A DNA stretch of 64,000 nt from contig JAIRUA010000012.1 in the NCBI GenBank assembly GCA_031254645.1, positions 1 to 64,000 of the forward strand. Reading direction: 5' to 3'. The position numbers and the translations under genes were made by a program. This stretch comes from Dysgonamonadaceae bacterium. GTDB taxonomy: Bacteria; Bacteroidota; Bacteroidia; Bacteroidales; Dysgonomonadaceae. The notes beneath the pieces are model-generated. The model was not told the DNA's origin, ran no database searches, and saw nothing but the letters and a program-made list of their open reading frames with translations. Of this stretch, positions 42,332 to 52,062 are shown piece by piece (positions within the stretch are counted from its first letter, which is position 1; each line of letters starts with the position of its first letter).

Positions 42332-43351
42332 TTATCTAAATGATGGATTAATACTTGATATAATATTTCTCATAAAGTGGTAGCTTCTCGGTTCACTGAA
42401 ATAATCAGTAGAACCGTTAAACACTCCTACGCCGGCTACATCGGTCGATTGTGCCCAAATAGCTAATTCTGCCATTGCTAAATTTCCGTTTTGGAAAAAT
42501 CCGATTACATTATTGGGATCGTTGAGTGATGTAGCCGAAACAATCATTCCCAAACGGTCTGTGGGAACTCCATCTACCGATGCCATTCGGAGCATTAGGG
42601 TCAGTTGAGATTGGCTTTGTGCGTTTCTACCCTGCAACAAAATCAATTCAGCGTGTTCGAGCAATGATTTATCCACCAAATACTGAGGACTACCTTGAAA
42701 TACAATATGCTTACTAGGGTTACGTGCAATCCAATCCTGCATCATTCCTACAAAAAGTCTTTCGTTTTGAATAAAATCCAATCTTTCGGCAGTTGTCATA
42801 TACATCAATGATCTTCCGGTGTACCCCATAGAGATGCCATCGAAGTTGTATTTTCGTACCAATGACAATGCGTACTGAAGCGAATCTACCGCAAAGTCTC
42901 TAAACTCTAAGGCAATAGGCTCATCATCGGGAGCTGCATTTACCATTGCATTGTAAACCGCTTTGATTTCATCAAAATCAATGGTAAAAATTGCTTTCAT
43001 TCTCTTGTCTCTGCGAACTTGTGCAATTTCATTCAATTCCCAATCAGCGAGGTTTTCTGGGTGCATTACTACAATCACATCTACACTATCGGGGATTGAT
43101 GTGTAGCGTTGTGCTCTTGTCCACGGCGTTTTCTCGCTGTTGTCAAACCACATATATACCGGCTTGCGATCCGAATTTCTATATTCTCTCAAATTTGCGA
43201 GATAACGTTGATACAGTTCCGGATTTTGTGTGCTGATATCGGGGTGATTAATTTCTATCGAACGTACCTCTGTCCAGTCGCTGCAAGAAGCAAGCAAAAA
43301 GACTGAACAAAAGGCAGTTAGAATGTATTTATATATTGAATTATTCTTCAT
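42332..43351 (-). CDS. Catalytically dead GH18-like surface lipoprotein
   Basis: A 339-residue lipoprotein (lipobox LLASC) with a GH18-type barrel (KRMKAIFTIDFDEIKAVYNA, then YNFDGISMGYTGRS). At the catalytic motif it reads DGISMGYT (residues 171-178): the Asp and the catalytic Glu of DGxDxDxE are replaced by Gly and Thr. It should bind but not cut glycans. It is encoded between SusD and the LamG protein, where surface glycan-binding proteins are usual, with an active-type GH18 two genes on. Confidence 0.75.
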   Translation of the reverse strand: MKNNSIYKYILTAFCSVFLLASCSDWTEVRSIEINHPDISTQNPELYQRYLANLREYRNSDRKPVYMWFDNSEKTPWTRAQRYTSIPDSVDVIVVMHPENLADWELNEIAQVRRDKRMKAIFTIDFDEIKAVYNAMVNAAPDDEPIALEFRDFAVDSLQYALSLVRKYNFDGISMGYTGRSLMYMTTAERLDFIQNERLFVGMMQDWIARNPSKHIVFQGSPQYLVDKSLLEHAELILLQGRNAQSQSQLTLMLRMASVDGVPTDRLGMIVSATSLNDPNNVIGFFQNGNLAMAELAIWAQSTDVAGVGVFNGSTDYFSEPRSYHFMRNIISSINPSFR

Positions 43352-43380
43352 AATTTTACTTGTTATCTGTTACTTAATCA

Positions 43381-44937
43381 TTATCGTCTTGCCCACCAAA
43401 CGTTAGTACCCATATTGTCCTGACCACCAAGGTCGGTATTAATGGCATTCCACATATTTGTGGCGTTTTCTAAATATTCGCTCTGCGGGAAAGGAAGTCT
43501 ACGTGCACCTCCTGTGGTAGGAGTAATCACTCCGCCACTGTTGTTGGCAATAGCTGGCATCAATCTTGGAAAACCTGTACGACGATACGTTGACCAAGCT
43601 TCTACGCCAAGTGGGAACATTGCAATCCATTTCTGCGTGATGATACGCTCTAAATTTGTTTCCATCGTTGCGCTTTCGTCCCACATAATGGTAATGTGAG
43701 ATGCCGGCGATGTAGCTGAGAAACTTCCAAGCGGATCTGAATAAGTTGCAGGTCTGGATGTATTGTCTAAGATATACTGACCTGCGCCCGATGCACCCCA
43801 TTGGTCAAACGAAAGAATAATTCCTTCGTTGTAGAAACCTTCGGCACTGCCGCCCATATTCCAGCCTCTCAAAGCACCTTCAGCTTTCAAGAAGCTTACC
43901 TCGGCAGCATTCATCCACATTATCGGTGTATCTCTCGTTATGTTAATATTCGAGAAATTGGCAGTACCGGAACCGGTTGAGGGAATTATAACGCCTGAAC
44001 GCATTCCGATAAAACCACCACCCACAAAAGTAGCCGGCGTGAAGAAACGTTCGCGACGCGGGTCATTAAATCCGTTCATAAACGAAACGATATCAGCAGA
44101 AACACGCTCATCGCTCCAATCGTGCGCTTGCATAAAAATCGGATTCGTAGCCACTACCGGTTTTAATGCGTTGTGTGCATTGGTGTACATCACGCCAATT
44201 TCGTGGTTCACAGCCGCCTCTGCCATTTGTTGTGCCAATGTAGCATTTACATTCGAAATACGCAATGCCATACGCAACTTCATTGAGTTGGCTAATCTAA
44301 TCCAGTTCATCACATTTCCGCGAAAAACGTTATCGGCTAATGGGGTGAAGTTGTTGGTTCTGTTCGCTGTCAATACTTCAATTGCACTTTCAAGCTGCTC
44401 AAACATTAGTTTATAAACATCTTCTTGTGTATCGTAAGGAGCTGTTAAAGATCCATTTATACCAATTTTCGAATAAGGAATAGGACCATACATATCAGTA
44501 ACTCTCACGATAGCCATCACTCTCAAGACATCTGATACGGCTAAAAGCACAGGATTTTCTGTTCTCGTTCTCATATCGTTCCATCTGATAGATACCTGAG
44601 GAATTACGTCATTAAATGCCGGACGAGTCCATTGATCATTGTGGTTGAAAGTACTGATTGTGTTTCCATTGAATCCGGGATTAATACTTGCAAAGTAGCC
44701 GCCCAAGTTACCACCTGCCAACACTTCTGCGAACTGATTCAAATGCACCGCGGTAGGTACCACAAAGTCGCCCATACCCAACAGCGTTGCATTCACGGCG
44801 TAACCATCACGCCCTACTTCTTCATCGGTTGCTCCACCTGTTGAATCGGTATTAAAGTCTAAATACTTGCCTGTGCAAGCCGACCAAAACAGAATTAAAC
44901 AAAGCAACAGGCTTGTTAATAATATATTTTTCTTCAT
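43381..44937 (-). CDS. SusD/RagB-like nutrient-binding lipoprotein
   Basis: A 518-residue surface lipoprotein (lipobox WSAC). The SusD pattern is visible: N-terminal TPR-like helices (DVLRVMAIVRVTDMYGPIPY), WIRLANSMKLRMALRISNVN, and a C-terminal PFPQSEYLENATNMWNAI. It forms the lid of the SusC-like transporter encoded just upstream and captures oligosaccharides. No enzymatic activity is expected. The intergenic gap to susC is 97 nt, purine-rich, without other features. Confidence 0.9.
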   Translation of the reverse strand: MKKNILLTSLLLCLILFWSACTGKYLDFNTDSTGGATDEEVGRDGYAVNATLLGMGDFVVPTAVHLNQFAEVLAGGNLGGYFASINPGFNGNTISTFNHNDQWTRPAFNDVIPQVSIRWNDMRTRTENPVLLAVSDVLRVMAIVRVTDMYGPIPYSKIGINGSLTAPYDTQEDVYKLMFEQLESAIEVLTANRTNNFTPLADNVFRGNVMNWIRLANSMKLRMALRISNVNATLAQQMAEAAVNHEIGVMYTNAHNALKPVVATNPIFMQAHDWSDERVSADIVSFMNGFNDPRRERFFTPATFVGGGFIGMRSGVIIPSTGSGTANFSNINITRDTPIMWMNAAEVSFLKAEGALRGWNMGGSAEGFYNEGIILSFDQWGASGAGQYILDNTSRPATYSDPLGSFSATSPASHITIMWDESATMETNLERIITQKWIAMFPLGVEAWSTYRRTGFPRLMPAIANNSGGVITPTTGGARRLPFPQSEYLENATNMWNAINTDLGGQDNMGTNVWWARR

Positions 44938-45034
44938 ACGTTTATTTTTTATTGAAAGAAGAGATAAGAGAAGAAGACAGAAGAAGCAAAAGCAATGCCT
45001 TCTTATTTCTTATTTCATTTTTCTTATTTCATTT

Positions 45035-48000
45035 TTAAAATCTTGCTCTAATATTAAACCCTACATTACTTGCACTTGGCATCATAAACAGGTCGATACC
45101 TTGATAGAAGTTGTTAGTAGTAGCTACCGACTCCGGATCGAATGGTGCTCTGTTGTAAAGCATCAACAAATTGCAACCAACAACTGAGACAGAAAGCTCC
45201 GCTATATTCCACAATTGACTTTTGGGAAACGTGTAGCCAATGCTTGCCTCTTGTAAACGCACATTTGTTGCGCTGTATGTGTAGAATTGAGGAATACCGT
45301 TAGCCGCACCAATCGTGCTAAACCAAACTTCGGGATCCATCGTGTCATTTCCATTGATGATTACACCGCCGTTATCTCTTGCCACAGCCGAAGCTTCCGA
45401 CACCCCATAACGGTCTGATACAGCTTGCGTAATTGAATAAACGATACCGCCAAGTCGTGCTGAAACCATAAACGCGGCATTCCAGTTTTTCCAACCAATG
45501 TCATTTCTCCAAGCCATATTTGCTTTGGGGAATACGCTTCCTAATTTGATGGGGTTGTCGGCTCTGTTTTCTCTTGCCATTTCTCCGTGTTGATTTACAT
45601 AGATGAAGCCGTTGTCATCACGACGCAAATCTACAATAGAATACAAGTCACCCAAGCTGCCACCTTCTGTCAAGATAAAGCGTGCTTCGCCCAATCCGCC
45701 TACATTCAAACGATTGATGTTTAGGATAGCTCCGGTTTCCGGATGTGGTACATTTCTTACCAATTCAAGAATGGTATTTTGGTTGCTTGAAAGTGTATAG
45801 TTTGATGCCCAACGGAGATCGCCCCAATTATTGTTGTACCCGAGTGATACTTCAACACCCCTATTGCGCACTCTACCGGACTGCACAAATAGCCTGGCAA
45901 ATCCTGCCGAAACCGACACTTGCGGATTAAATGTTTGATTGAAAGTGATTGTATTATACAAGCTTACATCTAAGTTAAAGTGTTTGAGAAATCTTGCCGA
46001 TATACCGGTTTCCCAAGAGTTGGTACGCTCAGCTTTCAAATTAGACATCGGATAGTTGCTTTTTTGTTGCCACATTTGACTCGATTCATCATGCTCCCAA
46101 ACAGGGTTGGCAAGAAAACGCGGAAATGGCGTACCTACTGAGGCAAAAGAGCCACGCAGCTGAAGATAAGAAATCTGCTGCGGCATATTGAATATTTCCG
46201 ACAACACAAAAGATGTTCCGACAGACGGATAGAAAAACGATGAAGCCATAGAGTTTACACCCGCCAATTGCGAGGGCCAATCGTTACGCCCGGTCAATGT
46301 CAAATAGTAAGCACTTCTATATCCGAACTCTGCACTTGCAAATACCGCTTGGGTTTGTTCACGCCAACTACCTTCTCTGCGTCTTGTCAGAGCATTGTCA
46401 AGATTCATCAGGTTAAACTTGTTCGTAATACCATTTGCGGAAATAGGTCCTTCGATTTCTCTCCAACGATTTTGCAGGTCTTGCAACGATGCACCAATGT
46501 TGGCATTAAACGAAAAATCGTGCGAAAATTGCTTGCTGATATTCACCATAAGATCCATATACAACTGTCTGTTAGTATCAAGATTTGTCCCGAAGAAACC
46601 TCTACCCAGACCTCCCGCCAAAGTAGTGTGCGTGGTAGCATACAGTCGCTCTTCAAAAGTACCGGAAGAGTTATCCACTCTCACACGACCTGCTATGTTT
46701 AACCAATCAACTACCTCAAAAGTAGCGCCAGCATTCAGCATATATCTGTCTCTGTTGTTTGTACGCACGTTGCGATGGTTGATCCAATAAGGATTCTGTG
46801 CGGTAAATTCCGTGCTATAACCGGGCCAGTTTTGCTCGCTGATTTCACGCTCGGTATTATAGAGTTCAAACATTCTGATACTGTTCCAATCTGATCCGCG
46901 AGGAAACAGGTAAGTGGGCACAATTGGGTTTTGATAACGTCCTTGGTTGGTCATATTTCGGTCGTCTTGTATAATAAAGCGTGCGCCGAAATCAATGCTT
47001 AATCTGTCGTTTAACAAAGATGTTGTATTACGTGCCGTGAAGTTATAACGGTTGTAAGCATTGTTTGGAATCATTCCAACTGAATTGGTTGCTGCCGCAG
47101 AAATAAATGTTTGGTTTCTGTCGGTACCGGTTGTTAGGGTAACACCTGTGTTGTTCACGACACCTGTTCTGAAATAGTCGTCTCGTGGCGAGAAGCCCAT
47201 CCTGTTTGCCGAGTTCAATAATGGACCCCAACTGCGATCTGTGGCTGTTACAACACCATCACTTCCTGTTCCGTATCTGTTTTGGAACTGCGGCATCACA
47301 AATGGCGAAAGAAAATCCGTTGTTTGCGAAACAGTTACATTCGTATAACCGGCTCTTCCAGACCTTGTGGTAATCAGGATAACGCCATTCGCAGCTTCGC
47401 TACCATACATAGCCGCTGCCGCTGCTCCACTCAAAACGGAAACAGACTCGATGTCATCGGGATTAATATCGGCAATGGCTTCTGTTGCACCGCGAGAGCC
47501 GAACTCCGTATCACCCCCACCACCGGTATTAAACATTGGAATACCGTCGATTACAAAAAGAACTTGGCTTGATGATGCAATACCTCTTGCGCCACGCATC
47601 ACCACGCTACTTGCACCTCCAACACCCGATGAACTTGCATTGATATTAACACCTGCCACTCTACCGGAAAGGCTGTTTACGAAATTGGCATCACGCACTG
47701 TTAATAAATCATCTGCCGACACTTGTTGCACATTGTAGCTAAGCGCTCTTTGCGCACGTCTGATACCGAGAGCGGTAACAACAAATTCTTCTAACATCTC
47801 GGCGTCCTCGTGCATTATTACATCAATGGTAGTTCTACCGTTTAGATTGATTGTTTGCGGAGACATACCCACAAACGAAAACACGAGTACTCCGTCTGAC
47901 GGGATTCCCGACAAGGTGTAGTTACCATCGAAATCGGTAACAGTTCCGTTTCTGGGGTTATCCCTATCAACGATGGTTGCCCCAATAATAGGCGCGTCAA

Positions 48001-48373
48001 AGACATCAAGCACACGACCTTGTATTGTGGTCGCTTGGACGTTTTGAACCGTTGTCGGTCGCAGTTCGTAGATTACGATAGATTGTCCGGATACGATATT
48101 GTATCCAAGATTTCTTCCGGCTAGCACTTCATCTAATACAGATGAAACTGTAGCATTTGTTCTTGAAATAGCGGAAATGTTCCTCTCTGTGCCGATTACT
48201 ACGTCGCGATACGAAAAGCGATAACTTGTTTGCCCTTCTATCGCACTAAGGACTTCGCCCAGCGAAACATTTTCCAGATTAACTGTTACTCGATTGTCTT
48301 GCGCGACCACTTGTACCGTAAACAAGAAAAACAATAACAAAGCCAAATATGGCTTGAGCATCATTCTGTTCAT
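45035..48373 (-). CDS. SusC-like TonB-dependent receptor with STN domain
   Basis: A 1112-residue outer-membrane transporter. After the signal peptide comes an STN signalling domain (residues about 27-105: VTVNLENVSLGEVLSAIEGQ), a carboxypeptidase-regulatory-like domain (about 115-200), the plug (about 205-340: SVSVLSGAAAAAMYGSEAAN), and a beta-barrel ending in an aromatic Phe (NIRARF). The STN domain indicates trans-envelope signalling to the FecR anti-sigma encoded directly upstream. It imports glycan fragments, powered by the ExbB/ExbD system encoded at 59.8-62.2 kb, or a homologous one. Confidence 0.95.
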   Translation of the reverse strand: MNRMMLKPYLALLLFFLFTVQVVAQDNRVTVNLENVSLGEVLSAIEGQTSYRFSYRDVVIGTERNISAISRTNATVSSVLDEVLAGRNLGYNIVSGQSIVIYELRPTTVQNVQATTIQGRVLDVFDAPIIGATIVDRDNPRNGTVTDFDGNYTLSGIPSDGVLVFSFVGMSPQTINLNGRTTIDVIMHEDAEMLEEFVVTALGIRRAQRALSYNVQQVSADDLLTVRDANFVNSLSGRVAGVNINASSSGVGGASSVVMRGARGIASSSQVLFVIDGIPMFNTGGGGDTEFGSRGATEAIADINPDDIESVSVLSGAAAAAMYGSEAANGVILITTRSGRAGYTNVTVSQTTDFLSPFVMPQFQNRYGTGSDGVVTATDRSWGPLLNSANRMGFSPRDDYFRTGVVNNTGVTLTTGTDRNQTFISAAATNSVGMIPNNAYNRYNFTARNTTSLLNDRLSIDFGARFIIQDDRNMTNQGRYQNPIVPTYLFPRGSDWNSIRMFELYNTEREISEQNWPGYSTEFTAQNPYWINHRNVRTNNRDRYMLNAGATFEVVDWLNIAGRVRVDNSSGTFEERLYATTHTTLAGGLGRGFFGTNLDTNRQLYMDLMVNISKQFSHDFSFNANIGASLQDLQNRWREIEGPISANGITNKFNLMNLDNALTRRREGSWREQTQAVFASAEFGYRSAYYLTLTGRNDWPSQLAGVNSMASSFFYPSVGTSFVLSEIFNMPQQISYLQLRGSFASVGTPFPRFLANPVWEHDESSQMWQQKSNYPMSNLKAERTNSWETGISARFLKHFNLDVSLYNTITFNQTFNPQVSVSAGFARLFVQSGRVRNRGVEVSLGYNNNWGDLRWASNYTLSSNQNTILELVRNVPHPETGAILNINRLNVGGLGEARFILTEGGSLGDLYSIVDLRRDDNGFIYVNQHGEMARENRADNPIKLGSVFPKANMAWRNDIGWKNWNAAFMVSARLGGIVYSITQAVSDRYGVSEASAVARDNGGVIINGNDTMDPEVWFSTIGAANGIPQFYTYSATNVRLQEASIGYTFPKSQLWNIAELSVSVVGCNLLMLYNRAPFDPESVATTNNFYQGIDLFMMPSASNVGFNIRARF

Positions 48374-48418
48374 TGACTACACTTTAATTAAAATAAACAT
48401 TATTTGTACCCGAATGGG

Positions 48419-48443
48419 TAGCTGTCAAAGGTAAAGACAGCTA
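48419..48443. promoter_or_regulatory. susC promoter -7 box inside an 8-bp inverted repeat
   Basis: TAGCTGTC (48419-48426), 9 nt, GACAGCTA (48436-48443). The minus-strand box TACCTTTG (48426-48433) lies within it, 53 nt upstream of the SusC start. The palindrome could be an operator or a target of the ECF sigma system. No clear TTTG lies at -33, in keeping with an alternative sigma factor. Confidence 0.55.
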
Positions 48444-48464
48444 TCTTTCTTGTTCGTACCAAAA

Positions 48465-48492
48465 AAAAGATATGTTATAAAACATATCTTTT
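48465..48492 (-). terminator. Terminator of the sigma/anti-sigma operon
   Basis: AAAAGATATGTT (48465-48476) pairs perfectly with AACATATCTTTT (48481-48492); the minus strand ends in eight T. It separates the FecR gene from the susC promoter. Confidence 0.8.
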
Positions 48493-48512
48493 CATATAAA
48501 AACTATCCTATT

Positions 48513-49493
48513 TCACCTCGCCCTTATCACCACTCTCCGTTCTGCTATTGTTGCTCTCAGATGATACAATAGTTCGATAACTTCAAGTGCTTCATAGAGA
48601 TTATCTATCGGCAATGTTCCCGTAAACTTGTCGGAAAGATCGTTGATAGCACTGGTGTCAATCGTTATGCCATAGATTCTCTCTATCGAATTGATTACTT
48701 GAGACAGTTCCGTATTACGAAACACCATTGTACCACATCGCCAAGCCGAAAGGTCGTGTATAAAATCGTCTGTAACAACTGTGATTTCGCCAGTCAAGTA
48801 TTCTAATATCGCTTTTTGATTTGCTTGTAGAATGACACTACTATTATTCAACGTTGAGATGAGCATCACGCTACCTTCTTCGAGAGATAGCACTGCCGAA
48901 TTGTTTGTTTCTCTAACAGACAAATTAAATATCGTGCCGAGAACCTGCACACGCAATCCTTTTGCGTTGATAAGAAAAGGGGTAGATTCGTTACGAAGCA
49001 CTTGAAAGTATCCTTCGCCCGAAAAATTTATCGTCCGTTCCCTTTTATTATAATTACGTGGGTGATATGCCAATCGCGACTCCGTGTTGAGCGAAACAGC
49101 GCTTCCGTCGGGCAATGTAACACTCGCGCGTTCGGTTTTTCCGGTGGTAACCATCATTTCTTCTACCGACATAAATATACTTTTCTCTCGGTAAAGATAG
49201 ACCGAAAAGGCGATAAAAACAGGCAACAGAATCGCGGCTGCAATTTGCGACCAACGAACAAATTTAGACAAAACAGACGGTTTTTTACCGATAACAGTGT
49301 GAATATTTCGCTTCATTTTTGCCATTCGCTTATCACTCACAGCAGAAGTTTCAATATTATCATCATTGAGCCAAACATCGAAAAGATATGCGTCTATTTC
49401 CGCATCAGAACTTGTCCTCGCTTTTTCTTGAAGTTCGGATAATTCTAACGGTGTCAATTCGTCCTGTCTGTATTTATCTATCAGTTCTTTCAT
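48513..49493 (-). CDS. FecR-family anti-sigma factor
   Basis: A 326-residue inner-membrane protein. The cytoplasmic N-terminus (about 80 residues) binds the sigma factor; one transmembrane helix follows (IAAAILLPVFIAFSVYLY, about residues 89-106); the periplasmic FecR domain comes next (ERASVTLPDGSAVSLNTESR, GEGYFQVLRNESTPFLINAK) with a C-terminal secretin/STN-like domain. It relays the glycan signal from the SusC STN domain. The gene lies 65 nt after the sigma gene, ahead of susC. Confidence 0.92.
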   Translation of the reverse strand: MKELIDKYRQDELTPLELSELQEKARTSSDAEIDAYLFDVWLNDDNIETSAVSDKRMAKMKRNIHTVIGKKPSVLSKFVRWSQIAAAILLPVFIAFSVYLYREKSIFMSVEEMMVTTGKTERASVTLPDGSAVSLNTESRLAYHPRNYNKRERTINFSGEGYFQVLRNESTPFLINAKGLRVQVLGTIFNLSVRETNNSAVLSLEEGSVMLISTLNNSSVILQANQKAILEYLTGEITVVTDDFIHDLSAWRCGTMVFRNTELSQVINSIERIYGITIDTSAINDLSDKFTGTLPIDNLYEALEVIELLYHLRATIAERRVVIRAR

Positions 49494-49558
49494 TTTGTCG
49501 ATGTTGCACCTTTGCTATTAATGACAATCTATTTCGAGAAAAGTACCACAATATTTAG

Positions 49559-50125
49559 TTAATTTATAAATAAGAGTGAGTATAAAATCCAAATGGAGCA
49601 TACAAATGTTTTTCTCAACTCTTTTAGTGCGATTGAAAGTTGATTTTTAACCGTTTGTTCGCTTAACGACAACTTTTCGGCAATTTCTTTGTTGGATAAT
49701 TGGTCGATTTTAGATAGATTGACTACTTTTTGCTGTGTGGAAGGAAGTTGTTTTATTGCTTTTTCCAGTTTTTGAACAAATTCTTCATACTCTAAATGTT
49801 GCCCGGTATCGCTGACGGATAATTCATTTTTATAGTCGACAAAATCTTCATAAACCGGTTCGTTTATTTTCGAGTGAAAAGCATTTATCAAATGACGCTT
49901 TGTCATAATGAATAATAATGAACGCAGCGTATCTTCTTGCTTAATTTTTTCACGATTAGTCCAAAGTTTCACAAATACATCTTGCACAATCTCTTCCGCA
50001 TCTTCCGAAGATTTGGTAAATTGTAAACTATACGCATACAAACGCTTGGCATACATTTCGTATATACCGTCGAAAGCCTTGTGTGATCCGGCTTTTAGTG
50101 CTTGTATTAAACGTATTTCGGTCAT
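49559..50125 (-). CDS. ECF RNA polymerase sigma factor
   Basis: About 188 residues from MTEIRLIQALKAG; a TTG start 15 nt upstream lies inside a repeat and is rejected. Region 2 is visible (KAFDGIYEMYAKRLYAYSLQ, SSEDAEEIVQDVFVKLW) and region 4 (LSNKEIAEKLSLSEQTVKNQ, LSIALKELRK). It should direct transcription of the susC operon when released by the FecR protein encoded next. The gene lies after pfkA on the same strand, separated by a repeat. Confidence 0.92.
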   Translation of the reverse strand: MTEIRLIQALKAGSHKAFDGIYEMYAKRLYAYSLQFTKSSEDAEEIVQDVFVKLWTNREKIKQEDTLRSLLFIMTKRHLINAFHSKINEPVYEDFVDYKNELSVSDTGQHLEYEEFVQKLEKAIKQLPSTQQKVVNLSKIDQLSNKEIAEKLSLSEQTVKNQLSIALKELRKTFVCSIWILYSLLFIN

Positions 50126-50133
50126 TTCTTTTT

Positions 50134-50197
50134 GATTCAAAGATTCAAGAATTCAAAATACGAGATTTGAATCTTTGAACTTTTAAATCTTTGAATT
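50134..50197. repeat. ATTCAAAGATTCAA-family hairpin behind pfkA
   Basis: TTCAAAGATTCAA (50136-50148) pairs with TTGAATCTTTGAA (50167-50179), with a further TTTAAATCTTTGAATTTT to the pfkA stop. It abuts the pfkA stop codon on the minus strand. Confidence 0.65.
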
Positions 50198-51211
50198 TTA
50201 CACCCCAAACGAAACACCCATCTTTTTCCCCTGCGTCACAAGCGGTGTATCAGGTGTTACCACACGAAGTTTCCCTGCTACTTCCGCTAAACTCACATCG
50301 GTGATATTGTTACCTATTTTTGCCACCATTCGTCCAAACTGTTTTTCGTGAATAAGATGTGCGGCGTGCCCGCCCAACTGCGTGCCGAGAATGCGGTCGC
50401 AAGGTGAAGGCGAACCGCCGCGCTGAATATAGCCGAGTACGGTTTCGCGTGTTTCAAATCCGGTCTGTTTTTCGATTTCGGTGGTAAAATAACGCGCCGG
50501 ACGCTCTTTTCCAGGCACTTCAATCCCTTCGCCAACCACTACAATGGAATAAGCTTTGCCCATCTCCATTCGTTTTCTGATGTGATTAACTACCACATTC
50601 ATATTATAACCGAATTCGGGCAACAAAATAATATCGGCACCGCCTGCCATTCCGGCATAGAGCGAAATCCAGCCAACGTGATGCCCCATCAGTTCAATAA
50701 CCATTACACGGCGATGCGAACTTGCAGTGGAGTGAAGCCGATCAATCGCTTCTGTGGCGATATTTACCGCTGTGTCGAAACCGAATGTAATGTCTGTTCC
50801 AAACACATCGTTATCGATTGTTTTCGGAACTCCTATCACGTTTAATCCGAGTTCGTGTAGCATCCAGGTGGTGCGTTGTGTACCGTTTCCGCCGATGCAA
50901 ACCAAGCAGTCGAGTCCAAGTTGGTGATAAGCGTCTTTGATTTGTTCACGGTCTTTTTCGTCGGGTGAAGTAATCATTTTTCGGAACATTTTTTCGCGCG
51001 CCGTTCCTAAAATGGTACCACCCAAATTGAGAATACCCGATAGCGAAGTATCAGTCAACTGCATAACATCTTCGTACAGTAGTCCCGAAAAACCATTTTG
51101 AATACCAATCACTTCCATTCCATAATGGTTAATGGCTGTTTTGCCGATACCGCGAATGGTAGCGTTAATACCGGGTGCGTCACCGCCTGATGTGAGAATG
51201 CCAATTTTCAT
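50198..51211 (-). CDS. pfkA: 6-phosphofructokinase
   Basis: A 337-residue phosphofructokinase of glycolysis, making fructose 1,6-bisphosphate. Motifs: GILTSGGDAPGINATIRGI (nucleotide loop), CIGGNGTQRTTW, PKTIDNDVFGTDITFGFDTA (catalytic TIDND), MGHHVGWISLYAGMAGGADI and ETVLGYIQRGGSPSPCDR. The Gly in GGNGT is the residue linked to ATP use, whereas PKTIDND, with Lys, is shared with PPi-dependent enzymes; ATP is the likelier donor. Asn replaces the usual Asp of GGDGS. It starts 3 nt after the surE stop, so they form an operon. Confidence 0.92.
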   Translation of the reverse strand: MKIGILTSGGDAPGINATIRGIGKTAINHYGMEVIGIQNGFSGLLYEDVMQLTDTSLSGILNLGGTILGTAREKMFRKMITSPDEKDREQIKDAYHQLGLDCLVCIGGNGTQRTTWMLHELGLNVIGVPKTIDNDVFGTDITFGFDTAVNIATEAIDRLHSTASSHRRVMVIELMGHHVGWISLYAGMAGGADIILLPEFGYNMNVVVNHIRKRMEMGKAYSIVVVGEGIEVPGKERPARYFTTEIEKQTGFETRETVLGYIQRGGSPSPCDRILGTQLGGHAAHLIHEKQFGRMVAKIGNNITDVSLAEVAGKLRVVTPDTPLVTQGKKMGVSFGV

Positions 51212-51214
51212 AAT

Positions 51215-51991
51215 TTATAGTATTTTATCTATTAGCAAATTATTGAGCTCATCAACGAATTCATACGCCGTTGCATCTATTTTTACCGGAACAACCGCAG
51301 CATAGCCATTTGCCAAAACCCATTCGTCGGTTTTTTCGTTGTCCGTTTCCCAGTTTTCGAAATTGCCTGTGAGCCAAAACACATCGTTACCGTTGCCATC
51401 TTTCGAACGATGATATTCACTAACCCATTTCCCTTGCGTTTGTGTGGCAACTTTGATGCCTTTCACTTCACCCGCAGGAATATTTACATTCAAACAAACA
51501 CGCTTCGGAAGTCCTTTTTCGAGCACCTTTTTAGCGATTTTTCGCACTACCTTTTTCGTTTCTTCAAAATCGGCATCGGCTGCGTGATCGCAAAGCGAAA
51601 ATCCGACAGAAGGAATATCGAAAATGCAACCTTCGATAGCTGCACCCATCGTACCCGAATAGAGTACGCTGATACCCGCATTGGAGCCGTGATTGATACC
51701 TGAAAGAATGATATCGGGCTTTCTGTCCAAAAATTCGTTGAGTGCAAGTTTTACGCAATCTACCGGTGTACCGTTACATACATAGGTAGTTATGTTTTCT
51801 TCCCGCTTATATATATGCGCACGTAATGCGTGCGAAGTAGTTATAGCGCCCGACATTCCGGAACGGGGCAAATCGGGAACAAAAACAACAATTTCGCCCA
51901 TATCTTTTACCGTTTCTGCCAATACTGAAACACCTTTTGCTAAATACCCGTCGTCGTTTGTGATGAATATAAGGGGTTTGTTTTCATTCAT
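51215..51991 (-). CDS. surE: 5'/3'-nucleotidase SurE
   Basis: About 258 residues from MNENKPLIFITNDDGYLAKG. SurE marks: the metal-binding ITNDDG at the start, APD-like VPDLPRSGMSGAIT, NGTPVDCVKLAL, LSGINHGSNAGISVLYSGTM (Asn metal ligand) and a C-terminal Tyr/Ala-rich dimer arm. It removes phosphate from nucleoside monophosphates. The start is chosen because the -7 box TACATTTG at 52011-52018 would lie inside the longer frame. Cotranscribed with pfkA. Confidence 0.95.
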   Translation of the reverse strand: MNENKPLIFITNDDGYLAKGVSVLAETVKDMGEIVVFVPDLPRSGMSGAITTSHALRAHIYKREENITTYVCNGTPVDCVKLALNEFLDRKPDIILSGINHGSNAGISVLYSGTMGAAIEGCIFDIPSVGFSLCDHAADADFEETKKVVRKIAKKVLEKGLPKRVCLNVNIPAGEVKGIKVATQTQGKWVSEYHRSKDGNGNDVFWLTGNFENWETDNEKTDEWVLANGYAAVVPVKIDATAYEFVDELNNLLIDKIL

Positions 51992-52010
51992 ATTTTTTAC
52001 TTTTGAGATG

Positions 52011-52018
52011 CAAATGTA
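52011..52018 (-). promoter_or_regulatory. -7 box of the surE-pfkA operon (TACATTTG)
   Basis: Minus-strand TACATTTG fits TAnnTTTG, 19 nt upstream of the SurE start, and decides the start codon. Confidence 0.6.
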
Positions 52019-52062
52019 AGAAAAATAATGCACAACTTCACTGAAAAGTAACAACAAAGTCG

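Noticed and set aside
50198-51211. PPi-dependent phosphofructokinase
   Set aside because: PKTIDND hints at it, but GGNGT keeps the Gly linked to ATP use; an ATP enzyme is more likely.
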